64,000 nt of DNA from Chryseosolibacter indicum (GCF_018598585.1 NZ_JAHESD010000012.1:44144-108143), one strand, 5' to 3'; positions 17,831 to 26,851 are shown, numbered from the stretch's first letter. Numbers and translations are program-made. The notes: generated by a model not told the origin, from the letters alone.

Positions 17831-18820
17831 ATGAAGTTTTCGATAGTAGTACCGGTTTATAACAGACCTCAGGAAGTAGCTGAGTTACTTAAAAGCCTTG
17901 TCAATCAAACGTTTAAGGATTTTGAAGTTATTATTCTTGAAGACGGTAATGATACTTGTGAAGCAATTCTGAATCAGTACAAAACACTGCTTAATATCGA
18001 ATACTACTATATAGCCAATTCTGGTCCTGGTTATAGGCGCAATTTTGGAATGGAAAAGGCAAAGGGGGAATACATAGTATTATTCGACTCTGATTGTTTA
18101 ATCCCACCTGATTACTTTGACATTGCTAACAAGTTTCTTACAACGTGGCCTACCGATGCATTTGGCGGCCCCGATAACGCGCATCCTTCATTTACCATTA
18201 TTCAAAAGGCTATCAATTACGCCATGACATCTTTTGTTACCACAGGTGGCATACGCGGAAAGAAAGTAAACCTTGATAACTACCAACCCAGAAGCTTTAA
18301 CATGGGCCTTTCGAAGGAGGTATTTAAAACAGTTGGAGGTTTCAGTGACATTCACCCCGGAGAAGACCCAGACTTGAGCTATCGGATACTAAAGGCAGGC
18401 TTTAAAGTACGGTTAATTGAAGACGCTTTTGTCTATCACAAACGAAGAATTGACTTTAAGAAATTCTCTAAACAACTTTATAGTTTCGGTGTTGTGAGAA
18501 CTATTTTAATGAAGTGGTACCCTGAAAAATTTAAGATAGTTTATCTCTTCCCTTCGCTATTTCTGATTGGGGCCGTGCTATGCATTCTAGGAGCAATTTT
18601 CATTAATCCACTTTGTGTTACACCAATATTATTACTTGCATTGATTGTCTTTCTTGAATCGCTTGTTAAATCGGGTAACGTACTGATTGCTTTCTGGTCC
18701 ATTGCTGCATCCATCATCCAACTCACGACATATGGATTCGGATTTTTAAAGGGAGCATGGCACCTGTTTTTACTTCGAAAGAATGAACGAGAAACTTTCC
18801 CCCAATTCTTTCTGAAGTAA
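17831..18820 (+). CDS. Glycosyltransferase family 2 with C-terminal membrane helices
   Basis: 329 residues. GT-A fold: FSIVVPVYNRPQEVAELLKSL opens the nucleotide-sugar domain, DSDC (about residues 91-94, in IVLFDSDCLIP) is the metal-binding DxD motif, and GGFSDIHPGEDPDLSYRI carries the catalytic acidic ED. Two or three hydrophobic helices follow (about 238-305). It transfers a sugar at the cytoplasmic membrane face, probably in cell-surface glycan synthesis. Acceptor unknown. It converges with the second GT2 gene, 23 bp between stops. Confidence 0.88.
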   Translation: MKFSIVVPVYNRPQEVAELLKSLVNQTFKDFEVIILEDGNDTCEAILNQYKTLLNIEYYYIANSGPGYRRNFGMEKAKGEYIVLFDSDCLIPPDYFDIANKFLTTWPTDAFGGPDNAHPSFTIIQKAINYAMTSFVTTGGIRGKKVNLDNYQPRSFNMGLSKEVFKTVGGFSDIHPGEDPDLSYRILKAGFKVRLIEDAFVYHKRRIDFKKFSKQLYSFGVVRTILMKWYPEKFKIVYLFPSLFLIGAVLCILGAIFINPLCVTPILLLALIVFLESLVKSGNVLIAFWSIAASIIQLTTYGFGFLKGAWHLFLLRKNERETFPQFFLK

Positions 18821-18843
18821 AGTATAAGATAAAAATGTGCTCC

Positions 18844-19866
18844 TTAAGAATTAGAAAGACCTGAAACCTGGGTAACTTCCTGAATATTTTCTCCGTATCC
18901 TACTTTATCAATAATCAGATAATCACGTTTGGAAAGAGATTGCATGGCAAACATCTCAGCCAGGAAACCCGTAAGAAAGAGTTGAAAACCAACAACTACG
19001 GCAACAAGTGCGAGGTAGAAAAGAGGCTGTTCTGTAATATCTCTTTTCATAGGAGTTCGGGAGATAAAGAGAGAATCTATTTTATCCCAGAATAATTTGA
19101 GCGTGAATAAAAAGCCGATGAGAAAAGAAAGCGTTCCGAAAGTCCCAAAAAAGTGCATTGGCTTTTGACGAAACTTGCTTACAAAGGTTATTGACATCAG
19201 GTCTAGAAACCCATTGATGAAGCGTTCAAGCCCAAACTTTGTGCGCCCGTACTTTCTCTCTCGGTGTACTACTACCTTTTCTGTTATTTTATTAAATCCT
19301 GCCCACTTTGCGATCAGTGGAATGTATCGGTGCATTTCACCATATACGGTTATATTTTTAACAACAATAGCATCGTAAGCTTTTAAACCACAATTGAAAT
19401 CATGGAGCTCAATACCAGAAATCTTCCGGGTAATATAGTTAAAGAACTTAGAGGGAATTGTTTTAGAGATAGGATCGTACCTTTTCTTCTTCCAGCCCGA
19501 GACAAGATGATATTTCTGTTTCTTGATTAAATCATACAATTCAGGAATTTCATCAGGGCTATCCTGAAGGTCGGCATCCATTGTTACTACAACCTGGCCT
19601 TTCGAGGCCCTGAATCCAGTCTGCAAGGCAGCTGATTTACCAAAGTTTCTATTAAAGCGGATACCTTTAAAGCGGTTATCAGCGGCGCTTATCTCACAGA
19701 TCTTCTCCCAGGTACTGTCGCTGCTGCCATCGTCTATCATAATTACTTCATAAGAAAAGCCGTGTGTTTGCATTACACGGCTTATCCATTGACATAATTC
19801 TGGCAGTGATTCTTCTTCGTCTTGCGCTGGAATTACTATTGATAAATCTAAAAATTCTTTAGTCAT
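18844..19866 (-). CDS. Glycosyltransferase family 2, polyprenyl-phosphate mannosyl/glucosyltransferase type
   Basis: 340 residues. N-terminal GT-A domain of the DPM1/GtrB type: IVIPAQDEEESLPEL, MIDDGSSDST and the metal-binding DADLQDSPDEIPELY. The C terminus has two long hydrophobic segments (about 235-255 and 285-310), as in GtrB-like enzymes that make lipid-linked sugar donors. Last gene of the BatA operon: its ATG overlaps the preceding stop by one base (TAATG), so translation is coupled to the DUF4199 gene. Confidence 0.88.
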   Translation of the reverse strand: MTKEFLDLSIVIPAQDEEESLPELCQWISRVMQTHGFSYEVIMIDDGSSDSTWEKICEISAADNRFKGIRFNRNFGKSAALQTGFRASKGQVVVTMDADLQDSPDEIPELYDLIKKQKYHLVSGWKKKRYDPISKTIPSKFFNYITRKISGIELHDFNCGLKAYDAIVVKNITVYGEMHRYIPLIAKWAGFNKITEKVVVHRERKYGRTKFGLERFINGFLDLMSITFVSKFRQKPMHFFGTFGTLSFLIGFLFTLKLFWDKIDSLFISRTPMKRDITEQPLFYLALVAVVVGFQLFLTGFLAEMFAMQSLSKRDYLIIDKVGYGENIQEVTQVSGLSNS

Positions 19867-20402
19867 TAAAATGTTTCTGGAGCTTTCTTCTGCGTAAAGA
19901 TAGTTACTATTAGCCCAATAATAATAGTACCTAAAATTCCAAAGAGCAACCCAAAGATAAACATTGCCTCTGGCGTAGTAAACATGGAAGCATATTGCAT
20001 TGCTTGATCTATCTGTTCATCAGACATGCCTCTTTCCTGCATGCTTTCAATCTGCTTTTGCTTAATAGTCTCTGTGAAAGAGCTATCTATAAACTTCATG
20101 TAGATATATGAAAAAACACTTGAAATTGCAGCACTGATAATGCCAATCCAAAGTGAAATCCCTACGCCCTGGCCGTAGCTCATGAAGCCATCACCATTCT
20201 CCTTAAAGAATTTATGGGCCATGAAAATAATTACAGCTGTAATAAGGTAGCCAAGCCAGTTCCAGTAACCTGTACCAATTAAACCAGCAAGCGAAAGGAA
20301 TAGAAAAAATACAATAGAAACTAAGCCTCCTATCACGCCGTATCTGGTACCAGCAGAGCGTGTAGTTATTGTAGGAGTAGGAGTTGTTGTTTGTGATTCC
20401 AT
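19866..20402 (-). CDS. DUF4199 membrane protein, copy 2
   Basis: 178 residues with four hydrophobic segments (about 24-44, 48-64, 80-100, 148-168) and the DUF4199 pattern: TRYGVIGGLVSIVFFL at the start, GQGVGISLWIGIISAAISSVFSYIYMKFID in the middle, and an amphipathic helix (ESMQERGMSDEQIDQAM) before the last membrane segment. Function unknown. Fourth gene of the operon. Confidence 0.85.
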   Translation of the reverse strand: MESQTTTPTPTITTRSAGTRYGVIGGLVSIVFFLFLSLAGLIGTGYWNWLGYLITAVIIFMAHKFFKENGDGFMSYGQGVGISLWIGIISAAISSVFSYIYMKFIDSSFTETIKQKQIESMQERGMSDEQIDQAMQYASMFTTPEAMFIFGLLFGILGTIIIGLIVTIFTQKKAPETF

Positions 20403-20406
20403 TTAT

Positions 20407-20928
20407 TTAAGGTTTAGGTTGACGCCGTAAAAGAACTGACATAATAATACTAATAAACAGTCCAATGATAAAGCTTTGCCAAAAATAGAGCGAAGCCAGA
20501 TCTTTCCCATTTGTCGACGGAAGCGCTTCTAAATTACGCTCATACACCTCTTTTCCTATTCTTTCTATAATATCTGCAGGCAACCCTTTTAGTTGTTCCA
20601 TTGATAGATTTATATAAGATTGAACAAAATCAGGAACTAGTTGCGAAAACAAAAAGACTGCTGTTGAAGAAATTATCGCAAACACAGCTATAAAAATAAA
20701 AGATGCGATCGCTCCCTGCCAGAAATAAAGGATACCCCTAAAATAGCTTTCCCTAAGCTCTTTAAGCGTGAAAAATATAAAGATGCCAAAGAGAAGAATT
20801 CGCTGGTCGAAATACACCGGAAAGAGAAATGGATGACGATTTAAGTAGTATAGACCAACAACCAGCAATGATCCCAAAGTCCCCGCAATTGCACCATTAA
20901 TAAGGGGCACTCTTATAAGTGGTTTCAT
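20407..20928 (-). CDS. DUF4199 membrane protein, copy 1
   Basis: 173 residues, same architecture as the next gene: about four membrane segments and a soluble helical insertion (SMEQLKGLPADIIERIGKEVYERN). The LYYLNRHPF...YFDQRILLFGIFIFFTLKELRE stretch is the DUF4199 N-terminal signature. It starts 5 bp after the dihydroorotase-like stop and ends 4 bp before the second copy. The two are diverged paralogues that may form a heteromer (inference). Confidence 0.82.
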   Translation of the reverse strand: MKPLIRVPLINGAIAGTLGSLLVVGLYYLNRHPFLFPVYFDQRILLFGIFIFFTLKELRESYFRGILYFWQGAIASFIFIAVFAIISSTAVFLFSQLVPDFVQSYINLSMEQLKGLPADIIERIGKEVYERNLEALPSTNGKDLASLYFWQSFIIGLFISIIMSVLLRRQPKP

Positions 20929-20933
20929 CTTAA

Positions 20934-22196
20934 TTAATTATGATCTATCCAATGTCTATTATTATTGAATACTGCCACCGCCTTGCCTGTTACCTCTTTG
21001 CGATACCATGGTGAATTTTTAGAGCGCGAGCAGTTTGTTTTTTCCTCCAGGACCCATTTACGTTCAGGATCGAAAAGTGTCAGGCAAGCTCTTTCATCTT
21101 CCTGAATTTTAGGAACTTCTAATTGAAGAACTTTGCGCGGCCCTGCTGTAACCTTGTCGATAAGAATTTCCCAATCAACAAATTTAGAAAGTCCTGTAAG
21201 GTTGGCACCGAAGGTCTGCAGATTGATCATTCCAAAATCAGCCTGGTCGAATTCAACATTCTTGCTTTCATCGTCACCAGGTAGATGCCCGGAACAAATG
21301 ACATCTATTGTTCCATCTTTTAATGCTCTTACCAAAGCTTCATTGTCTGCCTTCTCTCTTAGAGGCGGATTCACCTTAAGATTAGTATCAAAATCATTAA
21401 GCATCGAATCATCAAGTAAAGGCTGGTAGGAAGTTATATCACAAGTTACTTTCAGTTTTTTCTTAGCCGACTTAATAAGTTCAATGGTTTTTGCTGTTGA
21501 AATTCTGCTCAAATGAAGTCGGCCTCCTGCATATCCTAACAGCTCCAGGTGTTTAGTAACAGAAATCTCTTCTGCAATGCGAGGCATTCCTTTTAGCCCT
21601 AGTCTCGTGCTGTTAATCCCCTCATGCATCTGACCAAACATGTTCAACCAAACATCTTCCGGATGATCAATGAGTACTCCATCAAACTTCTGTAGGTATT
21701 GTAGCGATTTAAGAAGGATATCTGTATGCCATAGAGGCTTTAATCCATCTGTAAAACCAACAGCTCCTGCTTCGTGCAGATCAATCATTTCTGTCAGTTC
21801 TTCACCTTTGTTGTTCCTGGTCACAGAAGCAAGTGCATGGATTTGCAATAACCTGTTGTCATTATTTCTGGTTATATAGGTTACTTCATTTTTCGTTTGA
21901 ACGGAAGGTACTGTATTTGGTAAAACTGCGATCTCGGTAAACCCACCTGCAAGAGCGGCCTTGGAAACCGAGTCGAGGTCTTCTTTATGTTCCAGCCCAG
22001 GGTCGCCGACATAGGTTCCCAGGTCGAACCAGCCTATCGACAGTTTCATGCCATCAGCTTTTATCACCCTGTCTGCAGCATAGTTCTTATCCCCTATTTC
22101 AGCAATGCGGCCATTATTAATTAATACGTTTTTATGTTTCCGGTGAAATGAAGAGTTAGGATCAATAATTTCGGGAGACTGAATTAATATCTTCAT
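20934..22196 (-). CDS. Dihydroorotase-like protein lacking metal ligands (PyrC'-type)
   Basis: 420 residues with the full amidohydrolase/dihydroorotase layout. The key ligands are gone: where dihydroorotase has a DxHxH metal motif, this protein reads D58-L-G60-T-Y62; the metal His of the middle barrel strands is replaced in CDITSYQPL; and the usual ATDHAPH reads CSGHLPG. By analogy with the inactive PyrC' of Pseudomonas, which is a structural partner of aspartate carbamoyltransferase, a non-catalytic role in pyrimidine synthesis is plausible. Its operon with BatA-like and DUF4199 genes is typical of Cytophagales. Confidence 0.8.
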   Translation of the reverse strand: MKILIQSPEIIDPNSSFHRKHKNVLINNGRIAEIGDKNYAADRVIKADGMKLSIGWFDLGTYVGDPGLEHKEDLDSVSKAALAGGFTEIAVLPNTVPSVQTKNEVTYITRNNDNRLLQIHALASVTRNNKGEELTEMIDLHEAGAVGFTDGLKPLWHTDILLKSLQYLQKFDGVLIDHPEDVWLNMFGQMHEGINSTRLGLKGMPRIAEEISVTKHLELLGYAGGRLHLSRISTAKTIELIKSAKKKLKVTCDITSYQPLLDDSMLNDFDTNLKVNPPLREKADNEALVRALKDGTIDVICSGHLPGDDESKNVEFDQADFGMINLQTFGANLTGLSKFVDWEILIDKVTAGPRKVLQLEVPKIQEDERACLTLFDPERKWVLEEKTNCSRSKNSPWYRKEVTGKAVAVFNNNRHWIDHN

Positions 22197-22203
22197 TTAA
22201 GAT

Positions 22204-24201
22204 TTATTTTAAAAATCGAATCAGTAGAACCTCAGCGAGCAAAAAAACAAGTGATACAATTATTGCATACTTCCACAAAGCCTTGCCTAAATAGCGAGCT
22301 TTAATTTGTTCTGTAAACGCTTCAGTTGATTCGGCCTCGAAGATACTAATATTGCTGCCGTTTCCCATCTGATTCTTCATTTCATTTGCATTGTATTGAT
22401 CTAGAAGTGATTCCGCTTTATCAAGATTAAAAGCGATGAGGTTTAATGTATCCTTAGAAGCCACAACATTATAGAACCCTTGATTAATGGAGAATTTAGG
22501 AATCTCAAGAATCACATCGTTATTAACTTTCCTTTGTGATGGTAGTACTTCGGCTTCTCCTACAAGTTTTATAGGTTCATCATTCAAAGCGCTATCAAAA
22601 CGGATGCGAATCGAGTTTTCTGCAAGCGTTGAATAAAGCTTGGATTCGGTTTTCTTACCACTCGCCGCTATCCTATACATAACAGGAACAAATAGTGCAT
22701 GGTTATAAAAATCGGTATACGCGTGTTCCAACGGGCTCGCCAACAGGTAAAGTTTACCGTTTCTATCGAGCCGTGTTAAGAAAGGACGATCATCTTTAAA
22801 CCTTAGTATTGCAGATCTGTCGCCTCCCCATTCCATGAACTTTACAGCACGTGGCATTGCTAGAGATAATGTCCGTTCCTCAAACACATTTTCAAAGAAA
22901 GGATTTTCAAAATCGGGCCGATTTAACTCTGCTAATTCTTTATTTGCTGGACTAAAGGCAAGACTACCGATCCTCGTAAATTGCTGGTAAGAAGAAATTT
23001 CTGGTGCATCTCCTGGTATGAGCAAAATAGCACCGCCCTGGCTTAGATAGTTCTGCAAGGAAAGATTTAAAGATTGGTCAATTCTATTCAGTCCATTTAC
23101 CACCACAAGCTCAGCCTGATTAAGCAAACTGTAGTTAAAATTACCAACTGAATAACTTTTAAAATTGAAGATCTGCGTGTTACCAAAAACCTTCTCGACA
23201 GGAGTAGAAGTTTTTACATCCTTTACTTCCAACACGTTTACCTTATCAACAAAATTCAGGGCAAGAAAAAACTCATTATCAAAGCTTACGGGAAAATCAT
23301 TAAAAGAAACTACACCTTTATTTAGACCTCCAAGACCTGTGGTTAAATCAAAAGTTGTTTCAGCAGACCCTTTTGCAGGAATATCAACAAGCGCGGTACC
23401 TGCCTGAATGCCGTTAATGGAGAATTTCAGATTTAATTGTTCGGCCGGCGCTGAACCATCGTTACGCATTTTTACATTAAGTACGTTTTTCTCACCCCGG
23501 GCAGCAAAAGGATTTTGCAGGTAAGCAGTGTCAACAAATACATTTTCTGTTTTTTGATATAGGATTGGCACTAAATGCCAACGCATGGTTGAATCCCATG
23601 AAGATGGTATGGTACCAGCAGTTGATTTCTGAAGATCCGAGATCCAAAAAACATCAGTTGAGCTTCGGCTATCTTGCCTCAAGCGATCACGTATTTCCTG
23701 TACAGAACGACTTACCGGCGACAGGCGTATCTGGGCAAGAATGTCTAAAGCTTCTGGTTTGGCTTTGTAAGAGTTTGAAAAAGGAGCAAAATCATTTGTA
23801 ACAATTTTATACCTGGTATCAGCAGGAAATAGTCCTACAATATTTTGAGCAAACCGAAGGGCTGCTTCAAGTCCTCTTGTTTTATCTGCGATTTGCGCAG
23901 ACATACTTTGAGAGTTATCAATATAAAAAACAATGGATCGTTCAGCACCTAACTGCTCTTTTGCAGGAATAACAGGTTGAGCAAAGGCAAGCACGAGAAA
24001 GAGCAGGAACAGCAACCTCGAAAACAAGATCAGGTAGTGCTTTAATCTTCTTTTAGCAGAAGTAACTTCTTTTACCTGCTTCAAAAAACGGTTATTGGAA
24101 AAGTATACCCTGGTTGTTCTTCTAAAATTAAAAAGATGAATAATTACAGGTATTGAAAGCGCAGCAAGAGCCCAGAGAAAAGAAGGATATAAAAAAGTCA
24201 T
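22204..24201 (-). CDS. BatA-type membrane protein with von Willebrand A-like domain
   Basis: 665 residues. The N terminus is the BatA 'double transmembrane' module (FLYPSFLWALAALSIPVIIHLFNFRRT, then LKHYLILFSRLLFLLFLVLAFAQPVIP). A VWA-like domain follows with an adhesion-site-like D-N-S-Q-S motif in FYIDNSQSMSAQ (about 92-103), then beta-rich domains and a glutamine-amidotransferase-like region (LSQGGAILLIPGDAP). A C-terminal membrane helix closes it. Related proteins belong to Bacteroidota aerotolerance-type clusters, but their action is not known. First gene of the five-gene operon; its promoter appears leaderless. Confidence 0.85.
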   Translation of the reverse strand: MTFLYPSFLWALAALSIPVIIHLFNFRRTTRVYFSNNRFLKQVKEVTSAKRRLKHYLILFSRLLFLLFLVLAFAQPVIPAKEQLGAERSIVFYIDNSQSMSAQIADKTRGLEAALRFAQNIVGLFPADTRYKIVTNDFAPFSNSYKAKPEALDILAQIRLSPVSRSVQEIRDRLRQDSRSSTDVFWISDLQKSTAGTIPSSWDSTMRWHLVPILYQKTENVFVDTAYLQNPFAARGEKNVLNVKMRNDGSAPAEQLNLKFSINGIQAGTALVDIPAKGSAETTFDLTTGLGGLNKGVVSFNDFPVSFDNEFFLALNFVDKVNVLEVKDVKTSTPVEKVFGNTQIFNFKSYSVGNFNYSLLNQAELVVVNGLNRIDQSLNLSLQNYLSQGGAILLIPGDAPEISSYQQFTRIGSLAFSPANKELAELNRPDFENPFFENVFEERTLSLAMPRAVKFMEWGGDRSAILRFKDDRPFLTRLDRNGKLYLLASPLEHAYTDFYNHALFVPVMYRIAASGKKTESKLYSTLAENSIRIRFDSALNDEPIKLVGEAEVLPSQRKVNNDVILEIPKFSINQGFYNVVASKDTLNLIAFNLDKAESLLDQYNANEMKNQMGNGSNISIFEAESTEAFTEQIKARYLGKALWKYAIIVSLVFLLAEVLLIRFLK

Positions 24202-24206
24202 GTGTC

Positions 24207-24239
24207 CAAAGATAATCCTGTTTCCGGATTGTAAACAAA
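24207..24239 (-). promoter_or_regulatory. Promoter of the BatA operon, leaderless arrangement
   Basis: On the minus strand TTTG (24239-24236) is followed after 21 nt by TATCTTTG (24214-24207), a full match to TAnnTTTG. The ATG is at 24201, only 5 nt further, so the predicted start of transcription falls on or next to the start codon. Confidence 0.6.
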
Positions 24240-24400
24240 GCGATTTACATTAATTGTTGGCCTTTTACCTAGCCGGTCTTAGGTATTATTTCCTACAAGA
24301 AAAATACACTTAAAACTTATAACCAAAAATAAACATCTAAAAAGTAATTCCACAGGCAACATCAGCCTTACTAATGGCATTTTAGACCAAAAGCTTAACA

Positions 24401-24943
24401 TTGAACGAACAGGAAATTATTGCGAGCTGTAAAAGGGCTGATCATAAAAGTCAGGAGATGCTCTACATGCGCTTTTCAGACGTAATGTTCAGAACTGCTT
24501 TGAGGTATGTAAGAAATAATGATGATGCCGAGGACATCATCATAATAGCATTTAGTAAAGTATTTAAGTCTATTAAAAGTTTTAATTATTCCGGAAAAGG
24601 ATGCCTCGAGGCGTGGATCAGAAAAATTGTAGTCAATGAATCCTTAATGTTTCTGCGTAAGAGATACAATTTTAGTTTAACAGAAAGTCTTGACATTTCT
24701 ATTCCAGAACCTGATCTAACAGAATTAGGCCGTCTTGAAGCAGAAGACATTCTTGAAATGATAAATCAATTGCCCACTGGCTACCGCACAGTTTTCAACC
24801 TGTATGTTATTGAAGGTTATGATCACCAGGAGATCAGCATGATGCTCAATATTTCAGAAGGCACTTCACGATCTCAATTATTTAAAGCTAAAGCCATTTT
24901 AAAAAAGGTATTGATAAAGGAGGGATACAATTATGGAACATAA
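24401..24943 (+). CDS. ECF-type RNA polymerase sigma factor
   Basis: 180 residues from a TTG at 24401; the next ATG would remove the conserved N-terminal helix (EQEIIASCKRADHKSQEMLY), so TTG is preferred. Region 2 contains DDAEDIIIIAFSKVFKSI (about 46-63). Region 4 contains LPTGYRTVFNLYVIEGYDHQEISMML and then SEGTSRSQLFKAKAILKK. It overlaps the next gene by 11 nt. The overlap with a one-helix membrane protein suggests a sigma/anti-sigma pair. Confidence 0.9.
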   Translation: MNEQEIIASCKRADHKSQEMLYMRFSDVMFRTALRYVRNNDDAEDIIIIAFSKVFKSIKSFNYSGKGCLEAWIRKIVVNESLMFLRKRYNFSLTESLDISIPEPDLTELGRLEAEDILEMINQLPTGYRTVFNLYVIEGYDHQEISMMLNISEGTSRSQLFKAKAILKKVLIKEGYNYGT

Positions 24944-25607
24944 AAGTACAGATGAGACAATAAGAAAAAAAATACAGTTACTCGAACGTCAGCCCGTTAA
25001 ATGGAAAAAGGAAGAAGTATGGGAAAGGATTGAGCACAACCACAAACCACGCTCGGCGTGGTATTATCATGTAGCTGCATCACTAGCCTTACTCCTAAGC
25101 GCGCTTTTTACTTATAACAATTATAAGCATTACAGACACGGGATGCACTTAAAGATATCCTCTTTACAGCAAAGGCTCGGTGCATTTGACACTAACAAAA
25201 ACCAAACAGGCATTAATCACATAGACTCTTCCTGCTACCTGAGTGATCAGGGAATAAGTTTAAATCATAACAAACAAAAATTAAAAAGGCAAAGCAAAAA
25301 AGCGTCTCATAAGATTATGTTTGATGCGCCTGGCGTAATTGCATCATCGGATGATGATACAGGTGCGCGTTCAGACACGCTAACTACTGTTCTTCAAGAA
25401 GTAGCCATTGTTCAGCCCCCTCGGCAAAGAGAAGTTAAAATGGTAATAGGCGTAATCCTGCCAGAGGATAGTGCGAATAGGAACGACACCAGGCGGGCAA
25501 CCAAGACATCACCAAGGTTTAAACTTAAACTATTAAAAGAACATCACGAAGGGGTAACCCCTCTGCGGTTACAAGACTCAGAATTTATTATAGCAAGAAT
25601 TAAATAA
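24933..25607 (+). CDS. Probable anti-sigma factor (single-pass membrane protein)
   Basis: 224 residues: a 40-residue cytoplasmic N terminus, one membrane helix (about 44-62, YYHVAASLALLLSALFTYNNY), and a periplasmic, basic, low-complexity tail. No zinc anti-sigma HxxxCxxC motif is visible. The anti-sigma role is inferred from the 11-nt overlap with the ECF sigma gene and the one-helix topology. The third gene starts 20 bp later. Confidence 0.6.
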   Translation: MEHKSTDETIRKKIQLLERQPVKWKKEEVWERIEHNHKPRSAWYYHVAASLALLLSALFTYNNYKHYRHGMHLKISSLQQRLGAFDTNKNQTGINHIDSSCYLSDQGISLNHNKQKLKRQSKKASHKIMFDAPGVIASSDDDTGARSDTLTTVLQEVAIVQPPRQREVKMVIGVILPEDSANRNDTRRATKTSPRFKLKLLKEHHEGVTPLRLQDSEFIIARIK

Positions 25608-25627
25608 CAAAAGACAACTTCATTATC

Positions 25628-26701
25628 ATGAAATATTTTATTCTCACAACTACAATATTATTATCGTATTTTGGATCATCTGCACAAGTGTTACAGTACC
25701 ATCCCCTCCATGAGCAACATGGTATTCAAGCCTTACATCAGCCACGCGTAGTTAATAACTTTCCTGATTCAGTAAGAATAGAGCTGTCAGACCTGGGCAC
25801 ACTCATTGTGTTGGAGTCAAAGCGATTTGATAATACATTAAGAGTAGTGGCCACCTTAAACAAAGTGTTAACCAACCTGCATGATAAAATCGCTGAGAGC
25901 GCCGATATAGCACAGGGTGTGCCGCTTAAAGTAACAGTTAGCAATGATTACAATTCATTTAAGAAAATCAACATCGAAAAGAACACTCATCCTACAACTC
26001 AACTTTTAACCAAAGAAGATCAAACCATTCAATTGCTTCCTCCTGGTGTTGAGATTTTCATTATTGATCCATTATATAAAATTTATGTCTATACTGAAAC
26101 CTTACGCAATCTTCAGAAGATTCAAGATGATAATTTCTCGTCAATACATAAGCGCCTCACAGAAATACAATCAAGCATTACAGGTAGAAAATCAGTAAAG
26201 GCGAGGTTTGTTATAAAAGATAAAACCATCCAATTTGATGACATTAAATACTACCATCCTAATGATTTTGTTTTCCTTGCCGCCAGTGCGGGAGTAGGCG
26301 TACTAAGAAGCAAGATTTACCCTGAACTTATTGGCACGCTGGGCTTAGGCTTTTCTGATCGATTTAACAGGTCTAACCACCATATAGAGTTATCTTACAG
26401 CAGTCAGTATTGGGGTCAACGAAATGCAGAAGGAGAATATACTAATACGATAAGTTCATTTTTGTCGATAGCCTACAGCAAAAACTATAGCCGTGATAAT
26501 ACAACGCCCTCGTGGTTTGGTTTAGGTGCAGGGTTACTGGTAGATGAGTCGGGCGATTTTGATTTCTACAAAGGCAGGACGATGAAACTTTTTCTTATAA
26601 CTGATCTTGGAAACAGTAAACTAAGTCTTGTTCCAGAATTCTACCTTACAGAGGACTTCAAGAAACTTCAGTTCGGGGTGAAACTCCATTACCGATTTTG
26701 A
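25628..26701 (+). CDS. Secreted protein, possible outer-membrane barrel, family not recognised
   Basis: 357 residues with a signal peptide (MKYFILTTTILLSYFGSSAQ). The centre (about 60-195) is helical and may be coiled coil. The C-terminal 150 residues alternate aromatic and polar residues like beta strands and end in KLHYRF, a terminal-Phe signature of outer-membrane proteins. Position after the sigma/anti-sigma pair suggests it is the regulated effector or sensor of that pair (inference). Confidence 0.5.
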   Translation: MKYFILTTTILLSYFGSSAQVLQYHPLHEQHGIQALHQPRVVNNFPDSVRIELSDLGTLIVLESKRFDNTLRVVATLNKVLTNLHDKIAESADIAQGVPLKVTVSNDYNSFKKINIEKNTHPTTQLLTKEDQTIQLLPPGVEIFIIDPLYKIYVYTETLRNLQKIQDDNFSSIHKRLTEIQSSITGRKSVKARFVIKDKTIQFDDIKYYHPNDFVFLAASAGVGVLRSKIYPELIGTLGLGFSDRFNRSNHHIELSYSSQYWGQRNAEGEYTNTISSFLSIAYSKNYSRDNTTPSWFGLGAGLLVDESGDFDFYKGRTMKLFLITDLGNSKLSLVPEFYLTEDFKKLQFGVKLHYRF

Positions 26702-26703
26702 AA

Positions 26704-26833
26704 TAGAAAGGGCTGACTCAAAGGTGTAACAAGTACCAAGCGAAGAGGAGGTGATCTCCTTAATGTTTTAGTACTAGCCAGCGATTGCGTTAGTATGTCC
26801 AAGGACAATAGACTTTTGAAACAGCCCTTCTAT
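26704..26833. mobile_element. MITE-like element with IS-type terminal inverted repeats
   Basis: About 130 bp without a gene. The left end AAGGGCTGACTCAAAGGT (from 26708) and the complement of the right end (AAGGGCTGTTTCAAAAGT, from 26829 leftward) agree at 15 of 18 positions, and the flanking TAGA also inverts. GGGCTGTTTCAAAA-type ends are common among IS1182- and IS5-like elements, so a transposase-less derivative is likely. The interior can form further hairpins (AGGAG-GTGAT-CTCCT and GTCC-AA-GGAC), so a structured RNA is the alternative. Confidence 0.5.
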
Positions 26834-26851
26834 AAATACAACGATGTAATT

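Noticed and set aside
26704..26833. 6S or other named RNA
   Set aside because: The extended inverted repeat first suggested a structured RNA such as 6S, but the ends match IS-type terminal repeats better and no known RNA signature is present.
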